DNA of 64,000 bases from JAWLDA01 sp041686855 (GTDB lineage: Bacteria > Bacillota > Limnochordia > DTU080 > RSA5). Position numbers and translations under genes: made by a program. Positions within the stretch are counted from its first letter, which is position 1, and every line of letters starts with the position of its first letter. The stretch lies in the NCBI GenBank assembly GCA_041686855.1, contig JAWLDA010000005.1, forward strand, positions 124,001-188,000, written 5' to 3'. The notes below the pieces were generated by a model. It saw only the letters and a program-made list of their open reading frames with translations. It ran no database searches and was not told the origin of the DNA. Of this stretch, positions 8,891-17,722 are shown piece by piece.

Positions 8891-8922
8891 TAATATGCAA
8901 GCAAATCGTATGGCAATATTCA
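8891..8922 (-). promoter_or_regulatory. candidate sigma-G-type promoter of the germination operon
   Basis: On the minus strand, TGAATA (8922-8917) and CATATTA (8897-8891) are separated by 19 bp and lie about 64 nt upstream of the A-subunit start. They resemble the forespore sigma-G consensus (about TGAATA, 17-18 bp, CATACTA) known to drive gerA operons. The spacer is one base longer than usual, so this is a prediction. Confidence 0.4.
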
Positions 8923-8974
8923 CCACTTAGGAAAAGAACTTTACCTTTTGACAGATTCCATAGGGTCTCGTACG

Positions 8975-9004
8975 TTGACAGCGCCCGGCGCTTCACGGTA
9001 AAGT
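8975..9004 (+). promoter_or_regulatory. sigma-A-type promoter of csoR
   Basis: TTGACA (8975-8980), 18-bp spacer, TAAAGT (8999-9004). It lies just upstream of the operator-like sequence at 9016-9032 and the csoR start at 9052. Confidence 0.55.
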
Positions 9005-9015
9005 GGGGGCAGATC

Positions 9016-9032
9016 ATACCCATACCCGGTAT
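9016..9032. promoter_or_regulatory. imperfect CsoR operator upstream of csoR
   Basis: ATACCCATACCCGGTAT contains the palindrome ATACC-C-GGTAT (9022-9032). It resembles the perfect site before copA and lies between the csoR promoter and gene, so it probably provides autoregulation. It is less symmetric than the copA site. Confidence 0.45.
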
Positions 9033-9051
9033 AAACGAAGAGGTGGCATGC

Positions 9052-9327
9052 ATGGCGAATTCGCAAGGGAAAGATAAAGCGGCGCTCTTGCTCAGGCTGC
9101 GGCGACTCGAGGGACAAGTGCGCGGCATTCAGCGGATGGTCGAAGAGGATAAGTACTGCGTGGATATTCTCAATCAGATCGCCGCGGTTCGATCAGCTCT
9201 GGACCGGGTCGGGCTCATTCTGTTGGAGAATCACACCCGCGGCTGCGTGGCACGGGCTATCAAGAATGACGAAGAAGAGAGTGCCATCTCTGAGTTGACG
9301 GATCTGATGAAGCGGTTTATCAAGTGA
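9052..9327 (+). CDS. csoR: copper-sensing repressor CsoR
   Basis: 91 aa, all-helical CsoR/RcnR family. The expected Cu(I) ligands are present: Cys in DKYCVDIL, then His and Cys in ENHTRGCV. Cu(I) binding releases CsoR from GC-rich operators before copper-efflux genes. The ATG at 9052 is preferred; a longer in-frame extension upstream would run through the promoter. copA follows 108 bp downstream with its own promoter and operator, giving the standard csoR-copA-copZ layout. Confidence 0.92.
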   Translation: MANSQGKDKAALLLRLRRLEGQVRGIQRMVEEDKYCVDILNQIAAVRSALDRVGLILLENHTRGCVARAIKNDEEESAISELTDLMKRFIK

Positions 9328-9354
9328 GCGCGTGAGTCACGAGAGAGAAATTGG

Positions 9355-9383
9355 TTGACACCTGGAGAGCGACAGCGTATACT
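9355..9383 (+). promoter_or_regulatory. strong sigma-A promoter of copA
   Basis: TTGACA (9355-9360), exactly 17 bp, TATACT (9378-9383): a near-consensus housekeeping promoter. The CsoR operator begins 10 bp downstream, so bound repressor would block initiation. Confidence 0.8.
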
Positions 9384-9392
9384 CAACGGCAG

Positions 9393-9409
9393 ATACCCCG
9401 GAGGGGTAT
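9393..9409. promoter_or_regulatory. CsoR operator upstream of copA
   Basis: ATACCCC-GGA-GGGGTAT is a perfect 17-bp inverted repeat placed just after the copA -10 element. It matches the TACCCC...GGGGTA architecture of known CsoR operators such as that of B. subtilis copZA. Confidence 0.85.
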
Positions 9410-9435
9410 AGGGTTTAAAACGGAAGGTGAGCCGA

Positions 9436-11934
9436 ATGAGCAAGGAAGGGGTCAAGCCAGATAAACAGACGAATCTCTCTTTAGAAAGAGTTTCGTTGGA
9501 TATCCGGGGTATGACGTGCGCCGCTTGTGCCAATCGGATCGAGAAAGGGCTTGCCAAACTCCCGGGTGTCGTTGACGCCAACGTCAATTTAGCCATGGAG
9601 AAGGCGTCCGTCAGTTTCGATCCCGATCAGACGGGGTCAGAGCGACTGGCGGCCAAGATTCGTGACTTGGGGTATGAGGTCCCCACCCACAAAGTGGCGA
9701 TTAACCTCGTCGGCATGACGTGCGCCAACTGTGCCAACCGCATCGAGCGGGGCCTCAACAAACTCCCGGGTGTGAAGGCGTCCGTCAATTTTGGGACAGA
9801 GTCGGCACACGTTGAGTACGTCCCGTCCCTAGTCGGCGTGGACGACATAAAGAAAAAGGTCGCAGACCTCGGCTACGAGGCATTCGTCCCTGACGAAGGG
9901 AGCCAAGACGCGGAGAAAGAGGCCCGCGAGGCAGAGGTGAGATCACAGAAGCGACTCTTCATCCTCTCGGCATCCCTCTCGTTCCCCTTGCTAGTGGCGA
10001 TGCTGGGTCACGTGTTTCATATGGATAACTCGCTGATCCGCTTTCTGTCGAACGGGTGGGTTCAGCTACTCCTCGCGACTCCGGTTCAGTTTTACGCCGG
10101 CCGGCAATTTTACGTTGATTCGTACCACAACCTCAAGAACCGTTCAGCAAATATGTCCGTCCTGGTAGCGCTAGGTACGTCGGCCGCCTATCTCTATAGC
10201 GTGGCAGGCCTGGTCTTCCCTGAAATCGGGGTGCAGGGCCTTTACTTTGAGACGAGCGCTGTGTTGATCACCTTGATCATCCTCGGCAAGCTGCTTGAGG
10301 CTGCTGCCAAGGGGCGGACCTCCGAAGCGATCAAAAAGCTAATGGGCCTGCAGGCCAAGACGGCCCGAGTCGTCCGTGACGGTACTGAGGTCGACATTCC
10401 GATCGAAGAGGTGCAAGTGGGCGACCTCGTGGTGGTGCGACCGGGCGAAAAGATCCCTGTCGACGGCGTGCTCACAGAGGGCCATTCCACCGTCGACGAG
10501 TCGATGATCACCGGGGAGAGCATGCCTGTCGAAAAGAGTGAAGGGGACGCGGTGGTCGGCGCTACGATCAACAAACACGGCGCCTTTACCTTTGAGGCGA
10601 CCAGAGTGGGTAAGGAGACGGCGCTCGCCCAGATCATCAAGGTGGTCGAGGACGCCCAGGGCTCCAAAGCACCGATTCAGCGTATGGCCGACGTGGTCTC
10701 GGCCTACTTTGTCCCTGCGGTTGTCGCTGTCGCCCTCATCACCTTTGCGGGCTGGTACCTCGCCACGGGAGATTTTACTCGCTCTCTCCTCAATATGACG
10801 GCGGTCCTCGTCATTGCGTGTCCATGCGCTCTGGGCCTTGCGACACCGACGGCGATTATGGTGGGTACTGGCCGGGGCGCCGAGAACGGCATCTTGTTCA
10901 AGGGCGGGGAGCATCTTGAGAAGACTCACGAGTTGAGCGCCGTCGTCCTCGACAAGACCGGAACGATCACCAAGGGCGCTCCGGAAGTGACGGACGTCGT
11001 CACGTTTGGATCGATCGACGAGACCCAATTGTTAACGTTGGTGGCTGTGGCGGAGAAAGGATCCGAGCATCCGCTCGCCCAAGCGATCGTTGAAGCCGCC
11101 CAATTAAAGGGGTCCGAGCTCGCCCGGGCCGCCCATTTTGAGGCGATACCCGGGCGCGGCATTCGGGCCGAAGTCGACGGCAAGCAGCTCCTCGTCGGCA
11201 ATCGCAAACTTATGCTGGAGAACGCTCTCAACCCCGAAGTCCATGAAGGGGAGGTGCAGCGTCTGGAGAACGCCGGCAAAACGGCGATGCTCACAGCCAT
11301 TGGTCAAGAGATGGCGGGGATTGTCGCTGTCGCCGATACGGTGAAAGAGAGTTCGGCCGAAGCGATCGGGATGCTGCACGAGATGGGGCTGCGCGTGTTG
11401 ATGATCACCGGTGATAACGAGCGCACGGCCAAAGCGATTGCCGACCAGGTGGGAATCGACGCACAGGACGTCATCGCTGACGTGCTGCCGGAAGATAAGG
11501 CGAGTGAAGTGGAGCGGCTAAAAGCCGAAGGTTTCAACGTTGCGATGGTTGGGGACGGCATCAACGACGCTCCAGCGTTGGCGACCGCCGATGTCGGTAT
11601 CGCGATTGGCACGGGCACCGATGTGGCGATTGAAGCGGCCGATATCACGTTGATGCGGGGCGACCTGCGAGGCATCGTCGCGGCGATTCGCCTCAGCCGA
11701 GCCACGATGGGGAAGATTCGGCAGAACCTCTTTTGGGCGCTGATCTACAACACCATCGGCATTCCGTTCGCGGCACTAGGAATCTTGAGCCCGATCATCG
11801 CGGGGGCGGCCATGGCGTTTAGCTCAGTCTCCGTCGTCACCAACTCAAGCTTGCTCAAGCGCTACGACCCGCAGTACGGGTTTGGCGAGGGCGAGGCAGC
11901 AGGCCGACCGAATCCACAGCTTCAAAACGCATAA
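9436..11934 (+). CDS. copA: Cu(I)-exporting P1B-type ATPase CopA
   Basis: 832 aa. Two N-terminal heavy-metal-associated domains each carry a CxxC site (MTCAACA, MTCANCA). The membrane part has the CPC copper motif (ACPCALG), and the soluble domains show the DKTGT phosphorylation site, the SEHP histidine, MITGDN and GDGINDAPAL, so all catalytic elements are intact. It pumps Cu(I) out of the cytoplasm. The ATG at 9436 is preferred over GTG 9427 because GGAAGGTGA ends 5 nt before it. copZ follows 21 bp downstream in the same operon. Confidence 0.95.
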   Translation: MSKEGVKPDKQTNLSLERVSLDIRGMTCAACANRIEKGLAKLPGVVDANVNLAMEKASVSFDPDQTGSERLAAKIRDLGYEVPTHKVAINLVGMTCANCANRIERGLNKLPGVKASVNFGTESAHVEYVPSLVGVDDIKKKVADLGYEAFVPDEGSQDAEKEAREAEVRSQKRLFILSASLSFPLLVAMLGHVFHMDNSLIRFLSNGWVQLLLATPVQFYAGRQFYVDSYHNLKNRSANMSVLVALGTSAAYLYSVAGLVFPEIGVQGLYFETSAVLITLIILGKLLEAAAKGRTSEAIKKLMGLQAKTARVVRDGTEVDIPIEEVQVGDLVVVRPGEKIPVDGVLTEGHSTVDESMITGESMPVEKSEGDAVVGATINKHGAFTFEATRVGKETALAQIIKVVEDAQGSKAPIQRMADVVSAYFVPAVVAVALITFAGWYLATGDFTRSLLNMTAVLVIACPCALGLATPTAIMVGTGRGAENGILFKGGEHLEKTHELSAVVLDKTGTITKGAPEVTDVVTFGSIDETQLLTLVAVAEKGSEHPLAQAIVEAAQLKGSELARAAHFEAIPGRGIRAEVDGKQLLVGNRKLMLENALNPEVHEGEVQRLENAGKTAMLTAIGQEMAGIVAVADTVKESSAEAIGMLHEMGLRVLMITGDNERTAKAIADQVGIDAQDVIADVLPEDKASEVERLKAEGFNVAMVGDGINDAPALATADVGIAIGTGTDVAIEAADITLMRGDLRGIVAAIRLSRATMGKIRQNLFWALIYNTIGIPFAALGILSPIIAGAAMAFSSVSVVTNSSLLKRYDPQYGFGEGEAAGRPNPQLQNA

Positions 11935-11955
11935 ATCATGAGGAGGGCATTGCAC

Positions 11956-12168
11956 ATGGAAAAGACAGTATTAAAGATCGAGGGTATGAGTTGCGACCAC
12001 TGCAAGAAGGCTGTCACTGACGCACTCACGGAGCTTGACGGTGTCGAGCGCGTTGAGGTCGATCTCGAGGCCGGACAGGCGAACGTCTCGTACGACCCGG
12101 CCCAGGCGACGACGGCTGCCATGAAAGAGGCAGTTGAAGAGGCCGGTTACGAGGTCGTCGCCGGCTAG
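11956..12168 (+). CDS. copZ: copper chaperone CopZ
   Basis: 70 aa, a single heavy-metal-associated domain (ferredoxin-like fold) with the Cu(I) site MSCDHC near the N-terminus. It delivers Cu(I) to CopA. A strong AGGAGG at about 11940 precedes the ATG at 11956. Last gene of the copper operon, followed directly by a terminator. Confidence 0.93.
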   Translation: MEKTVLKIEGMSCDHCKKAVTDALTELDGVERVEVDLEAGQANVSYDPAQATTAAMKEAVEEAGYEVVAG

Positions 12169-12189
12169 ACGGTGCGTAAAGGTGTAAAG

Positions 12190-12220
12190 GCCCCCGGATC
12201 TCTTATTCCGGGGGCTTTTT
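12190..12220 (+). terminator. intrinsic terminator of the copA-copZ operon
   Basis: A perfect 9-bp stem GCCCCCGGA / TCCGGGGGC with an 8-nt loop is followed by TTTTT, 22 bp after the copZ stop. Confidence 0.92.
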
Positions 12221-12345
12221 CATGCCTTGTACTTCCACTTAACGAGCAACCTTGTTTGCCTCTTTGCGCTGGAGCAACGATCACGCTGTTACGATTAAGT
12301 ATGCTTGGGTGGTAGAGATACCGTTAACTGTGGAGGCGGAAAACC

Positions 12346-13065
12346 ATGACTACCCCCATTGATGCAAGCAAGAGTGTAGCGGAGCTCGTTGTTGAGCAGC
12401 CGAGTCTGACTCGAGTCTTTGAGAAGCTTGGAATCGACTATTGTTGCGGTGGTAAGAGATCGCTTAAAGAGGCTTGCGAAAAGAGAGGCCTCGACGCACA
12501 GAGCGTCTTGCTGACACTAAACGCTCTGTCAGGCGCTCAGAACGGCGCCGCTGACGCAGAGACCGATTGGAGTCGGGCCGCGCTCTCTGAGCTTTGCGAT
12601 CACATCGAACAGACGCACCACCGGTATCTGATCGAAGAGCTGCCCCGGATCGCGACACTCGTCGACAAGGTCTCCAGGGTCCACGGAGGGAACCACCCGA
12701 GCCTTCACCAAGTTAAAGAGGTCTTCATCGGGATGGCTCGTGAGCTCCTCGAACATCTACAGAAGGAGGAGCGAATGCTTTTCCCGATGATTAGAGGGTT
12801 GGAGGCGAACGGATCCGCGGCGCCTATGGGGTCAGTGGCGGGGCCGATTCAGCGTATGGAGACCGAGCACCAGGCTTCCGGAGACGGACTGGAGTCGCTG
12901 CGTGAGCTTACCGATGGTTACACGCCCCCGGCTAGTGCGTGTGGGTCGTACCGGGCGATGCTGTCGGGTCTGGAGGACCTGGAGAAGGATCTGCATCATC
13001 ACATTCACAAGGAGAACAACATTCTCTTCCCACGGGCTATCGAGAAAGAGGCAAGCCTTAGGTAA
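12346..13065 (+). CDS. ric: iron-sulfur cluster repair di-iron protein (Ric/ScdA/YtfE)
   Basis: 239 aa. Residues of about 5-60 are the ScdA_N (DUF542) domain with its DYCCGG cysteine pair. About 80-235 is a hemerythrin-like four-helix domain with metal-ligand candidates in HIEQTHHRY, HGGNHP, HLQKEERM, ETEHQ and HHHIHKENN. Ric proteins repair iron-sulfur clusters damaged by nitric oxide or peroxide. A GGAGGCGG precedes the ATG. It stands alone between the copper operon and ctaA; its presence supports exposure to nitrosative stress. Confidence 0.9.
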   Translation: MTTPIDASKSVAELVVEQPSLTRVFEKLGIDYCCGGKRSLKEACEKRGLDAQSVLLTLNALSGAQNGAADAETDWSRAALSELCDHIEQTHHRYLIEELPRIATLVDKVSRVHGGNHPSLHQVKEVFIGMARELLEHLQKEERMLFPMIRGLEANGSAAPMGSVAGPIQRMETEHQASGDGLESLRELTDGYTPPASACGSYRAMLSGLEDLEKDLHHHIHKENNILFPRAIEKEASLR

Positions 13066-13096
13066 ATACTGACGTCAAGTGCTGACGCCAAATACC

Positions 13097-13123
13097 GACG
13101 CTGGGGCTGTTCCCCCCGGCGTC
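13097..13123 (+). terminator. probable terminator after ric
   Basis: A two-part stem (GACGC...GCGTC with inner GGGG...CCCC and loop CTGTT) lies 31 bp after the ric stop and is followed by the T-rich ATTCTATTTC. The uridine tract is interrupted, so strength is uncertain. Confidence 0.5.
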
Positions 13124-13288
13124 ATTCTATTTCATGTTCATTTCGTACACTAATGTTGCGATTCTCCTGTCGCAGTTGGAATCAAGTGCCACTCCCGGAA
13201 GAATATTACCTCCACGCAGGTGTTTTCTCTCTGCGTGGAAGGGAGGGCCGGATTCGTAAGACAATCCTCTTTCGATCCGGCGGAGAGC

Positions 13289-14323
13289 ATGACGAATCTC
13301 AGACGCTTAGTATCGCTCAATGTAGTTGGAACGTACGCACTTATCTTATTTGGCGGCTACGTGGCCTCGTCTGGTGCCGGCATGGGATGTGGTCCTGATT
13401 GGCCTCTGTGTAACGGAGACGTAGTGCCCATGCTCCAAGGCGAGACGTTGGTAGAGTTTGCCCACAGGGTGTTTGGTGGGCTCGTTGCACTCCTGACGGT
13501 CTTGACCGCTGTCTACGTCAGGAAGTGGTTCCCGGTTTCCAGCAGGGGGCGGCGTATCAGTCATTGGTTACTCGCCCTTCTGGGAGGGCAGGTGATGCTC
13601 GGTGCGATCACGGTGTGGTTTCATCTACCGCCCGCAATCAGCACGCTCCATCTGCTCCTCGCGCTTACGTTTCTTGCTGTCTATTGGGGGCTTGGACGAG
13701 AGATCCGGCAACAGACTCTTCCGGAGAGAGTGTTGTTGGAACATAGCACCGAGCGAGAAAGCACGGGTGAGGAGAGCGCTGGGGAAGACCGCATCGAGGA
13801 AGAGAGCGGCGAGGAGGACAACGTAGGGGAGAAGAAAAGGCCGGTTGCTCTTCGAAACCGCCGCGTCCTCGCCTTGGCGGTTGGGCTCACCTACCTCACC
13901 TTGGGGCTCGGAGCGTGGGTGAAACATACAGGCGTCGGGGTAACGTGTGGCTGGTTGTCGTGCGGTCCGGGGCTTCTCCCTTCCTATCCAGTACAGTGGT
14001 TGCAATCGGCACACCGATTCTCCGGTTTCGCACTGGCGCTACTCGTTCTCCTCATCGTCTATCAATCCTGGCGGAATGGTCAGCCAAGGAGCTTGCAACG
14101 GCGAGCCCTTCTCTTGGGAGGCCTCGTTCTGCTCCAGGTGGCTCTCGGCATCGTTACCGTTCTCACGACGCTTGCGCTTCCTGTATCCGTGGCCCATCTC
14201 GCCGTTGCAACCGCGTTTTTCGTGGCGTTGTGGGATATGTGGCTCGCGGACACCGGGATGGCTCGGGTGGCGGAGAGCCCCTCCGGTGTACTCTCCCGAC
14301 CCGAAGCCGACGCTGTGAGTTAG
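13289..14323 (+). CDS. ctaA: heme A synthase CtaA (COX15 family)
   Basis: 344 aa with about eight membrane helices in two homologous halves. It oxidises the heme O methyl to form heme A for a-type oxidases. Each half keeps a cysteine pair (GCGPDWPLC; CGWLSC) and heme-ligand histidines (FAHRVFG, STLHLLLA, VKHTG, SAHRFSG). The helix 4-5 linker (about residues 148-188) is a very acidic insert with a 15-bp / 5-residue periodicity, making the protein longer than the roughly 306-aa B. subtilis enzyme. ATG 13289 follows GGCGGAG. It would serve a heme-A-using enzyme such as the ba3-like complex at 32-34.7 kb. No ctaB is present here. Confidence 0.88.
   Translation: MTNLRRLVSLNVVGTYALILFGGYVASSGAGMGCGPDWPLCNGDVVPMLQGETLVEFAHRVFGGLVALLTVLTAVYVRKWFPVSSRGRRISHWLLALLGGQVMLGAITVWFHLPPAISTLHLLLALTFLAVYWGLGREIRQQTLPERVLLEHSTERESTGEESAGEDRIEEESGEEDNVGEKKRPVALRNRRVLALAVGLTYLTLGLGAWVKHTGVGVTCGWLSCGPGLLPSYPVQWLQSAHRFSGFALALLVLLIVYQSWRNGQPRSLQRRALLLGGLVLLQVALGIVTVLTTLALPVSVAHLAVATAFFVALWDMWLADTGMARVAESPSGVLSRPEADAVS
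13757..13831 (+). repeat. degenerate 15-bp in-frame repeat in ctaA
   Basis: Five 15-bp units encode ESTGE, ESAGE, DRIEE, ESGEE and DNVGE. They form a Glu-rich cytoplasmic or extracytoplasmic linker that is not part of the CtaA core fold. Confidence 0.6.
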
Positions 14324-14343
14324 TCCGAGGACTCAAGCGCTAC

Positions 14344-16308
14344 TCAATCGCTTCCGTTCACGCAAAGGACGGCGTAGGTAGAGAACTCAGGGAGTGGAAT
14401 GGATGCGTGACGACCGCTTTGCCTGATTTCGACCGCCAGCGCCGGCCTTTCCGGTGTCAGCAGTTGGGCTTGAATTGCGCTGCGGCCCAGCAGACGCAGG
14501 TCCAGGCGCAAACGGCTCGCCGGCTCTCCAGGCGCGTAGTTCACCAAGTGAACCGCCAGCTCTCCCGAGGCCGTCGTGTATGCGCTGACGGAGACCGACC
14601 CCTCTCCCATTAGGCGGAGTCTCGTCTGCCCGCCGGCGGCTCTCTGTACGGCGGTGGCCACTCCTTCTTTCCAGGCAGAGGAGAGTGGAATGCGGAGGGA
14701 GTGATCCGGCGCGTGGACCGGCTCGGGGACGTCTTCGTCGAGCTGTACGACACGCTCGCCGCCCAAGTTGTTCAAACCGTCTTGCCCGCGCGTGCGACCC
14801 CACTCGTCACGAATGCCGTTTTGGCCGATCAAGACCACTCCGCCGCCATTGGCGGCGAATCGACGGATCGCGTCGCACTCCGAGTCACTAAGGTGTGACT
14901 GTCCCGCAACCACAAGGACGCCAAATTCATCGAGTGGAGCGAGATCGTCTGCGAAGAGCGCTTCCCAAGAGAAACCTGTTTGGATTAACGCTTCCTCTAC
15001 GGCGAGGATGGTGTCGTTCGCGAGACGTGTGTCGTAGGTCAGGGAGGCAAAGGTTCGCAATACGGCCACATCCCGAACGGGCGACGCTCCTGCGAAACGC
15101 TCCTCGTTGCGGCGTACAAAGTCTAAAGAGCGCCTAAGCGCATCGCGCAACTCGGCCCGATCAATTCTAATGAGGGATCCGTCGTTCAAAGGGCGTAACG
15201 CCCAGTTGGAGCCGGGAATGCCTCCGTTTGCGGCGGCTTCCGCGACTTGCAGCTCCACCTCGGCAGCCGTCTCAGGTAGTCCGCTGGGGGTGGAGGCATC
15301 GCCGCGCCTCCATGTTGTCGAAATGACTCGGTAACCGACCGCGCCTCCTTGTTTGTATCCGCGGATCTGCGAAACAAGAGCCCCGCCATTGATGCCGGGG
15401 AAATTGCCGTTCTCGGCAAACATCAAATCGAGGTGTCGCCCCAGGAGTGGCGCCCAGACGCTGTTCTCGTACGCTGCATGTGGCCGTCGGGGATAGGCCG
15501 GGTTTCCACACAAGAGAACGCCGGGACGAATCGCTCGGGCATGGGTCGTGATCTCCTCGTGGAATTCTGCCAATCCCTCACATCGAAATCGTACCCAAGC
15601 CCGTTCCAGGGGGTCACGAATGGCGCCAGGCCGTTGGCGCGGGGGAGGCTGTCGCACGTGGTCGAACGAAGCGAGGCCGAAATGTTCTCTTGGGTTTGGG
15701 AAGCGCTCGGTCAGCCACGCACGGAATGCCTGCTCGCAGGTGTCACAGTAGCACGGTTGCGCATAATCGTTGTCGAAGTGGAAGCCGTCGAGGCCGATCT
15801 CTTCAAGGCCAAACCGTATCACTTCTTTTATGTAGTCGCGAAACCCGCGGCTCATCACACACGGCGCCCAGCGGTAGTACGATCCGCCCCATGTCTTATT
15901 CCGACCGTCAACCTCTTTTTGTATCCATTCGGACGCGGTGCTCACTTCGGCCAGAATCGTCTCGTAGTACAACGATCGGGACTGACAGTAGCCCAGCACT
16001 CGAATTCCGTGGCGGTTTGCGCGATGGACGAGCTGCTGCAGACGCGCATGTTCGTCGCGCTCGTGCATCAAGCCGAACCCCTTAAAGAAGTGTGTAACGG
16101 CTAAATTCACTCCGAGGTCGGCCATCGTTTGTACCAACTCTTCCGTGTGCAGACGAGTGTACCAGTGGGTCAACCAGGCCGCGCTGCCATCGACCGCTCC
16201 TGCGACGCCTCCCACGCGGCGGTAATGATCCAGTGGTTCCCAGCCCCACCATGACCAATACAACGGTTCTCTGGACGCCCTGCTGCGAGAGTCGCTCCCC
16301 TGATCCAT
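14344..16308 (-). CDS. putative glycoside hydrolase (TIM barrel plus beta-galactosidase-like C-terminal domains)
   Basis: 654 aa, no signal peptide. The first ~350 residues look like a TIM barrel of the GHL6 / alpha-galactosidase-like type, including a GLDGFHFDNDY strand end with acidic residues typical of a catalytic site. The middle (about 430-530) resembles a beta-galactosidase trimerisation (flavodoxin-like) domain (VLVVAGQSHLSDSECDAI), followed by a beta-rich C-terminus. The substrate is unknown. The ATG at 16308 shares one base with the lacI-family stop (TGATG) and has GGAGG upstream, so expression is coupled to the regulator. Family assignment is by resemblance only. Confidence 0.65.
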   Translation of the reverse strand: MDQGSDSRSRASREPLYWSWWGWEPLDHYRRVGGVAGAVDGSAAWLTHWYTRLHTEELVQTMADLGVNLAVTHFFKGFGLMHERDEHARLQQLVHRANRHGIRVLGYCQSRSLYYETILAEVSTASEWIQKEVDGRNKTWGGSYYRWAPCVMSRGFRDYIKEVIRFGLEEIGLDGFHFDNDYAQPCYCDTCEQAFRAWLTERFPNPREHFGLASFDHVRQPPPRQRPGAIRDPLERAWVRFRCEGLAEFHEEITTHARAIRPGVLLCGNPAYPRRPHAAYENSVWAPLLGRHLDLMFAENGNFPGINGGALVSQIRGYKQGGAVGYRVISTTWRRGDASTPSGLPETAAEVELQVAEAAANGGIPGSNWALRPLNDGSLIRIDRAELRDALRRSLDFVRRNEERFAGASPVRDVAVLRTFASLTYDTRLANDTILAVEEALIQTGFSWEALFADDLAPLDEFGVLVVAGQSHLSDSECDAIRRFAANGGGVVLIGQNGIRDEWGRTRGQDGLNNLGGERVVQLDEDVPEPVHAPDHSLRIPLSSAWKEGVATAVQRAAGGQTRLRLMGEGSVSVSAYTTASGELAVHLVNYAPGEPASRLRLDLRLLGRSAIQAQLLTPERPALAVEIRQSGRHASIPLPEFSTYAVLCVNGSD

Positions 16309-17351
16309 CACGAATTCCTCCTTGAAGTGGGTGATGAAGTGACTGATGCGGCTTGGATGGACTTGGTCGAATCCCGTGGAACCAGCGTAACGTCGAGCTC
16401 GATCTCGCAGCGATGCACGCTGCCTCGCCGGATCTGTTCGACGAGGATCCGAGCCGCCAGAGCTGCCATGTCTCTCCACGGGATGTATACAGTTGAAAGG
16501 GCAGGGCGGACGTAGCGGGTGATCTCAATGTCGTCGCATCCGACAATAGAAAGGTGGTGCGGAACAGATAGCGAGAGTTTGGCCGCCGCGTTTAGGCAAC
16601 CAACGGCTACGTAGTCATTCACCCCCACGATGCCGGTTGGACGGGGACGCTGTCCAAGTAGCCGCGCGGCAGCCTCTTCGCCACTTTGCTGGGTGAGATC
16701 AGTCTCGACCACGAGACTCTCATCGATCGGAATGCCGCTCTTGGTCAAAGCTCTCCGGTACCCTTCCAGACGGGCGATTAACGAGGGGAAGATCGACTGA
16801 CCGCCCAGGAAGCCGATGCGCCGATGCCCCAGCTCTAATAGATGGCGGGTGGCAAGGTAGCCGACCCTTTCGTTGTCGACTCCCACGCTTAGCCGGTAGT
16901 GCGCTTGCCCCAGCGTGTTTACAAACACGAAGGGGATATCGGCGTGTCGAAGGCGATCCGTCTCTTGGGGGAGGGTGGATGCCCGGGCCACGATTGCTCC
17001 GGCAAACTCTTTATTGGCCAACATGCGGTCGACCACACTGTTAGGATCCTCACCAAATGTCCCAACGAGCAGACCGTACCCCTCGTTCTCCACGACCTCT
17101 TTAGCCGCCGCGATTTCAGCGAGTAACACAGGCGTTTGGAGCCCCATATATTTGGTGGTTTCAGGAACAAGAAAGCCGATGATGCCTTTTGCGGCCAGCT
17201 CCGAGGGGGGAGTCTCTCCAAGGCTTTGGATCGCCTCAATGACGATGCGTTTCGTTTCAACACTTACATTGGGCTTGCGGTTGAGGACTCTTGAGACCGT
17301 ACTGACGGAGACCCCAGCCGTCTTGGCAATCTGCTCAAGGGTTAAGCGCAA
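16308..17351 (-). CDS. LacI/GalR-family transcriptional regulator
   Basis: 347 aa. The N-terminal helix-turn-helix is LTLEQIAKTAGVSVSTVSRV, directly after the proposed TTG start at 17351, which has GGGAGGAG 6-7 nt upstream. Residues 60-335 form a periplasmic-binding-protein-like effector domain (IGFLVPET, GVDNERVGYLATRHLLELGHRRI). It probably represses its own operon with the glycoside hydrolase and the divergent enolase-superfamily gene in response to a sugar or sugar acid. Confidence 0.88.
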   Translation of the reverse strand: MRLTLEQIAKTAGVSVSTVSRVLNRKPNVSVETKRIVIEAIQSLGETPPSELAAKGIIGFLVPETTKYMGLQTPVLLAEIAAAKEVVENEGYGLLVGTFGEDPNSVVDRMLANKEFAGAIVARASTLPQETDRLRHADIPFVFVNTLGQAHYRLSVGVDNERVGYLATRHLLELGHRRIGFLGGQSIFPSLIARLEGYRRALTKSGIPIDESLVVETDLTQQSGEEAAARLLGQRPRPTGIVGVNDYVAVGCLNAAAKLSLSVPHHLSIVGCDDIEITRYVRPALSTVYIPWRDMAALAARILVEQIRRGSVHRCEIELDVTLVPRDSTKSIQAASVTSSPTSRRNS

Positions 17352-17722
17352 TCTGTTCTCCTCCCGAGACAAAACGAAAGCTATAGGTGTGAGCCGCACG
17401 CAATCACCTCGTGGCTGGGGCATGGGATGCGTCGGCGTACGCTTCCGGAATTACGTGATTGTTTTGGATTGTGCACGCAGTTCGATGTGTCGCCGATCAA
17501 TTCCTGTGAAAAAACACGAAAAATTTGCAATAAAGTTATTTGGGTGAAGGTGTATGGTTTGGGGCGTCGAAAGCGAGGCGCAAACGTATATGGCAATCTT
17601 GCAGTATGATTTGCCGAAAAGTGAGTGTTCAAGGGCGCGTGATCTTATAGAAGTCGCAGGTGTACGAAGAGTAGCCAGTGAGACCTCGACGCGGTGCAGA
17701 TCAACGAGGAGGTTGATGAGGG
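17352..17722. promoter_or_regulatory. divergent regulatory region with candidate LacI-type operator
   Basis: This 371-bp gap holds no gene. At 17529-17540 lies the palindrome AATAA-AG-TTATT, preceded by C to give CAATAAAGTTATTTG. A similar element, CAATAAGATATTGT, is centred in the promoter of the binding-protein gene at 19160-19174. A shared LacI-family operator is inferred, not proven. Confidence 0.35.
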
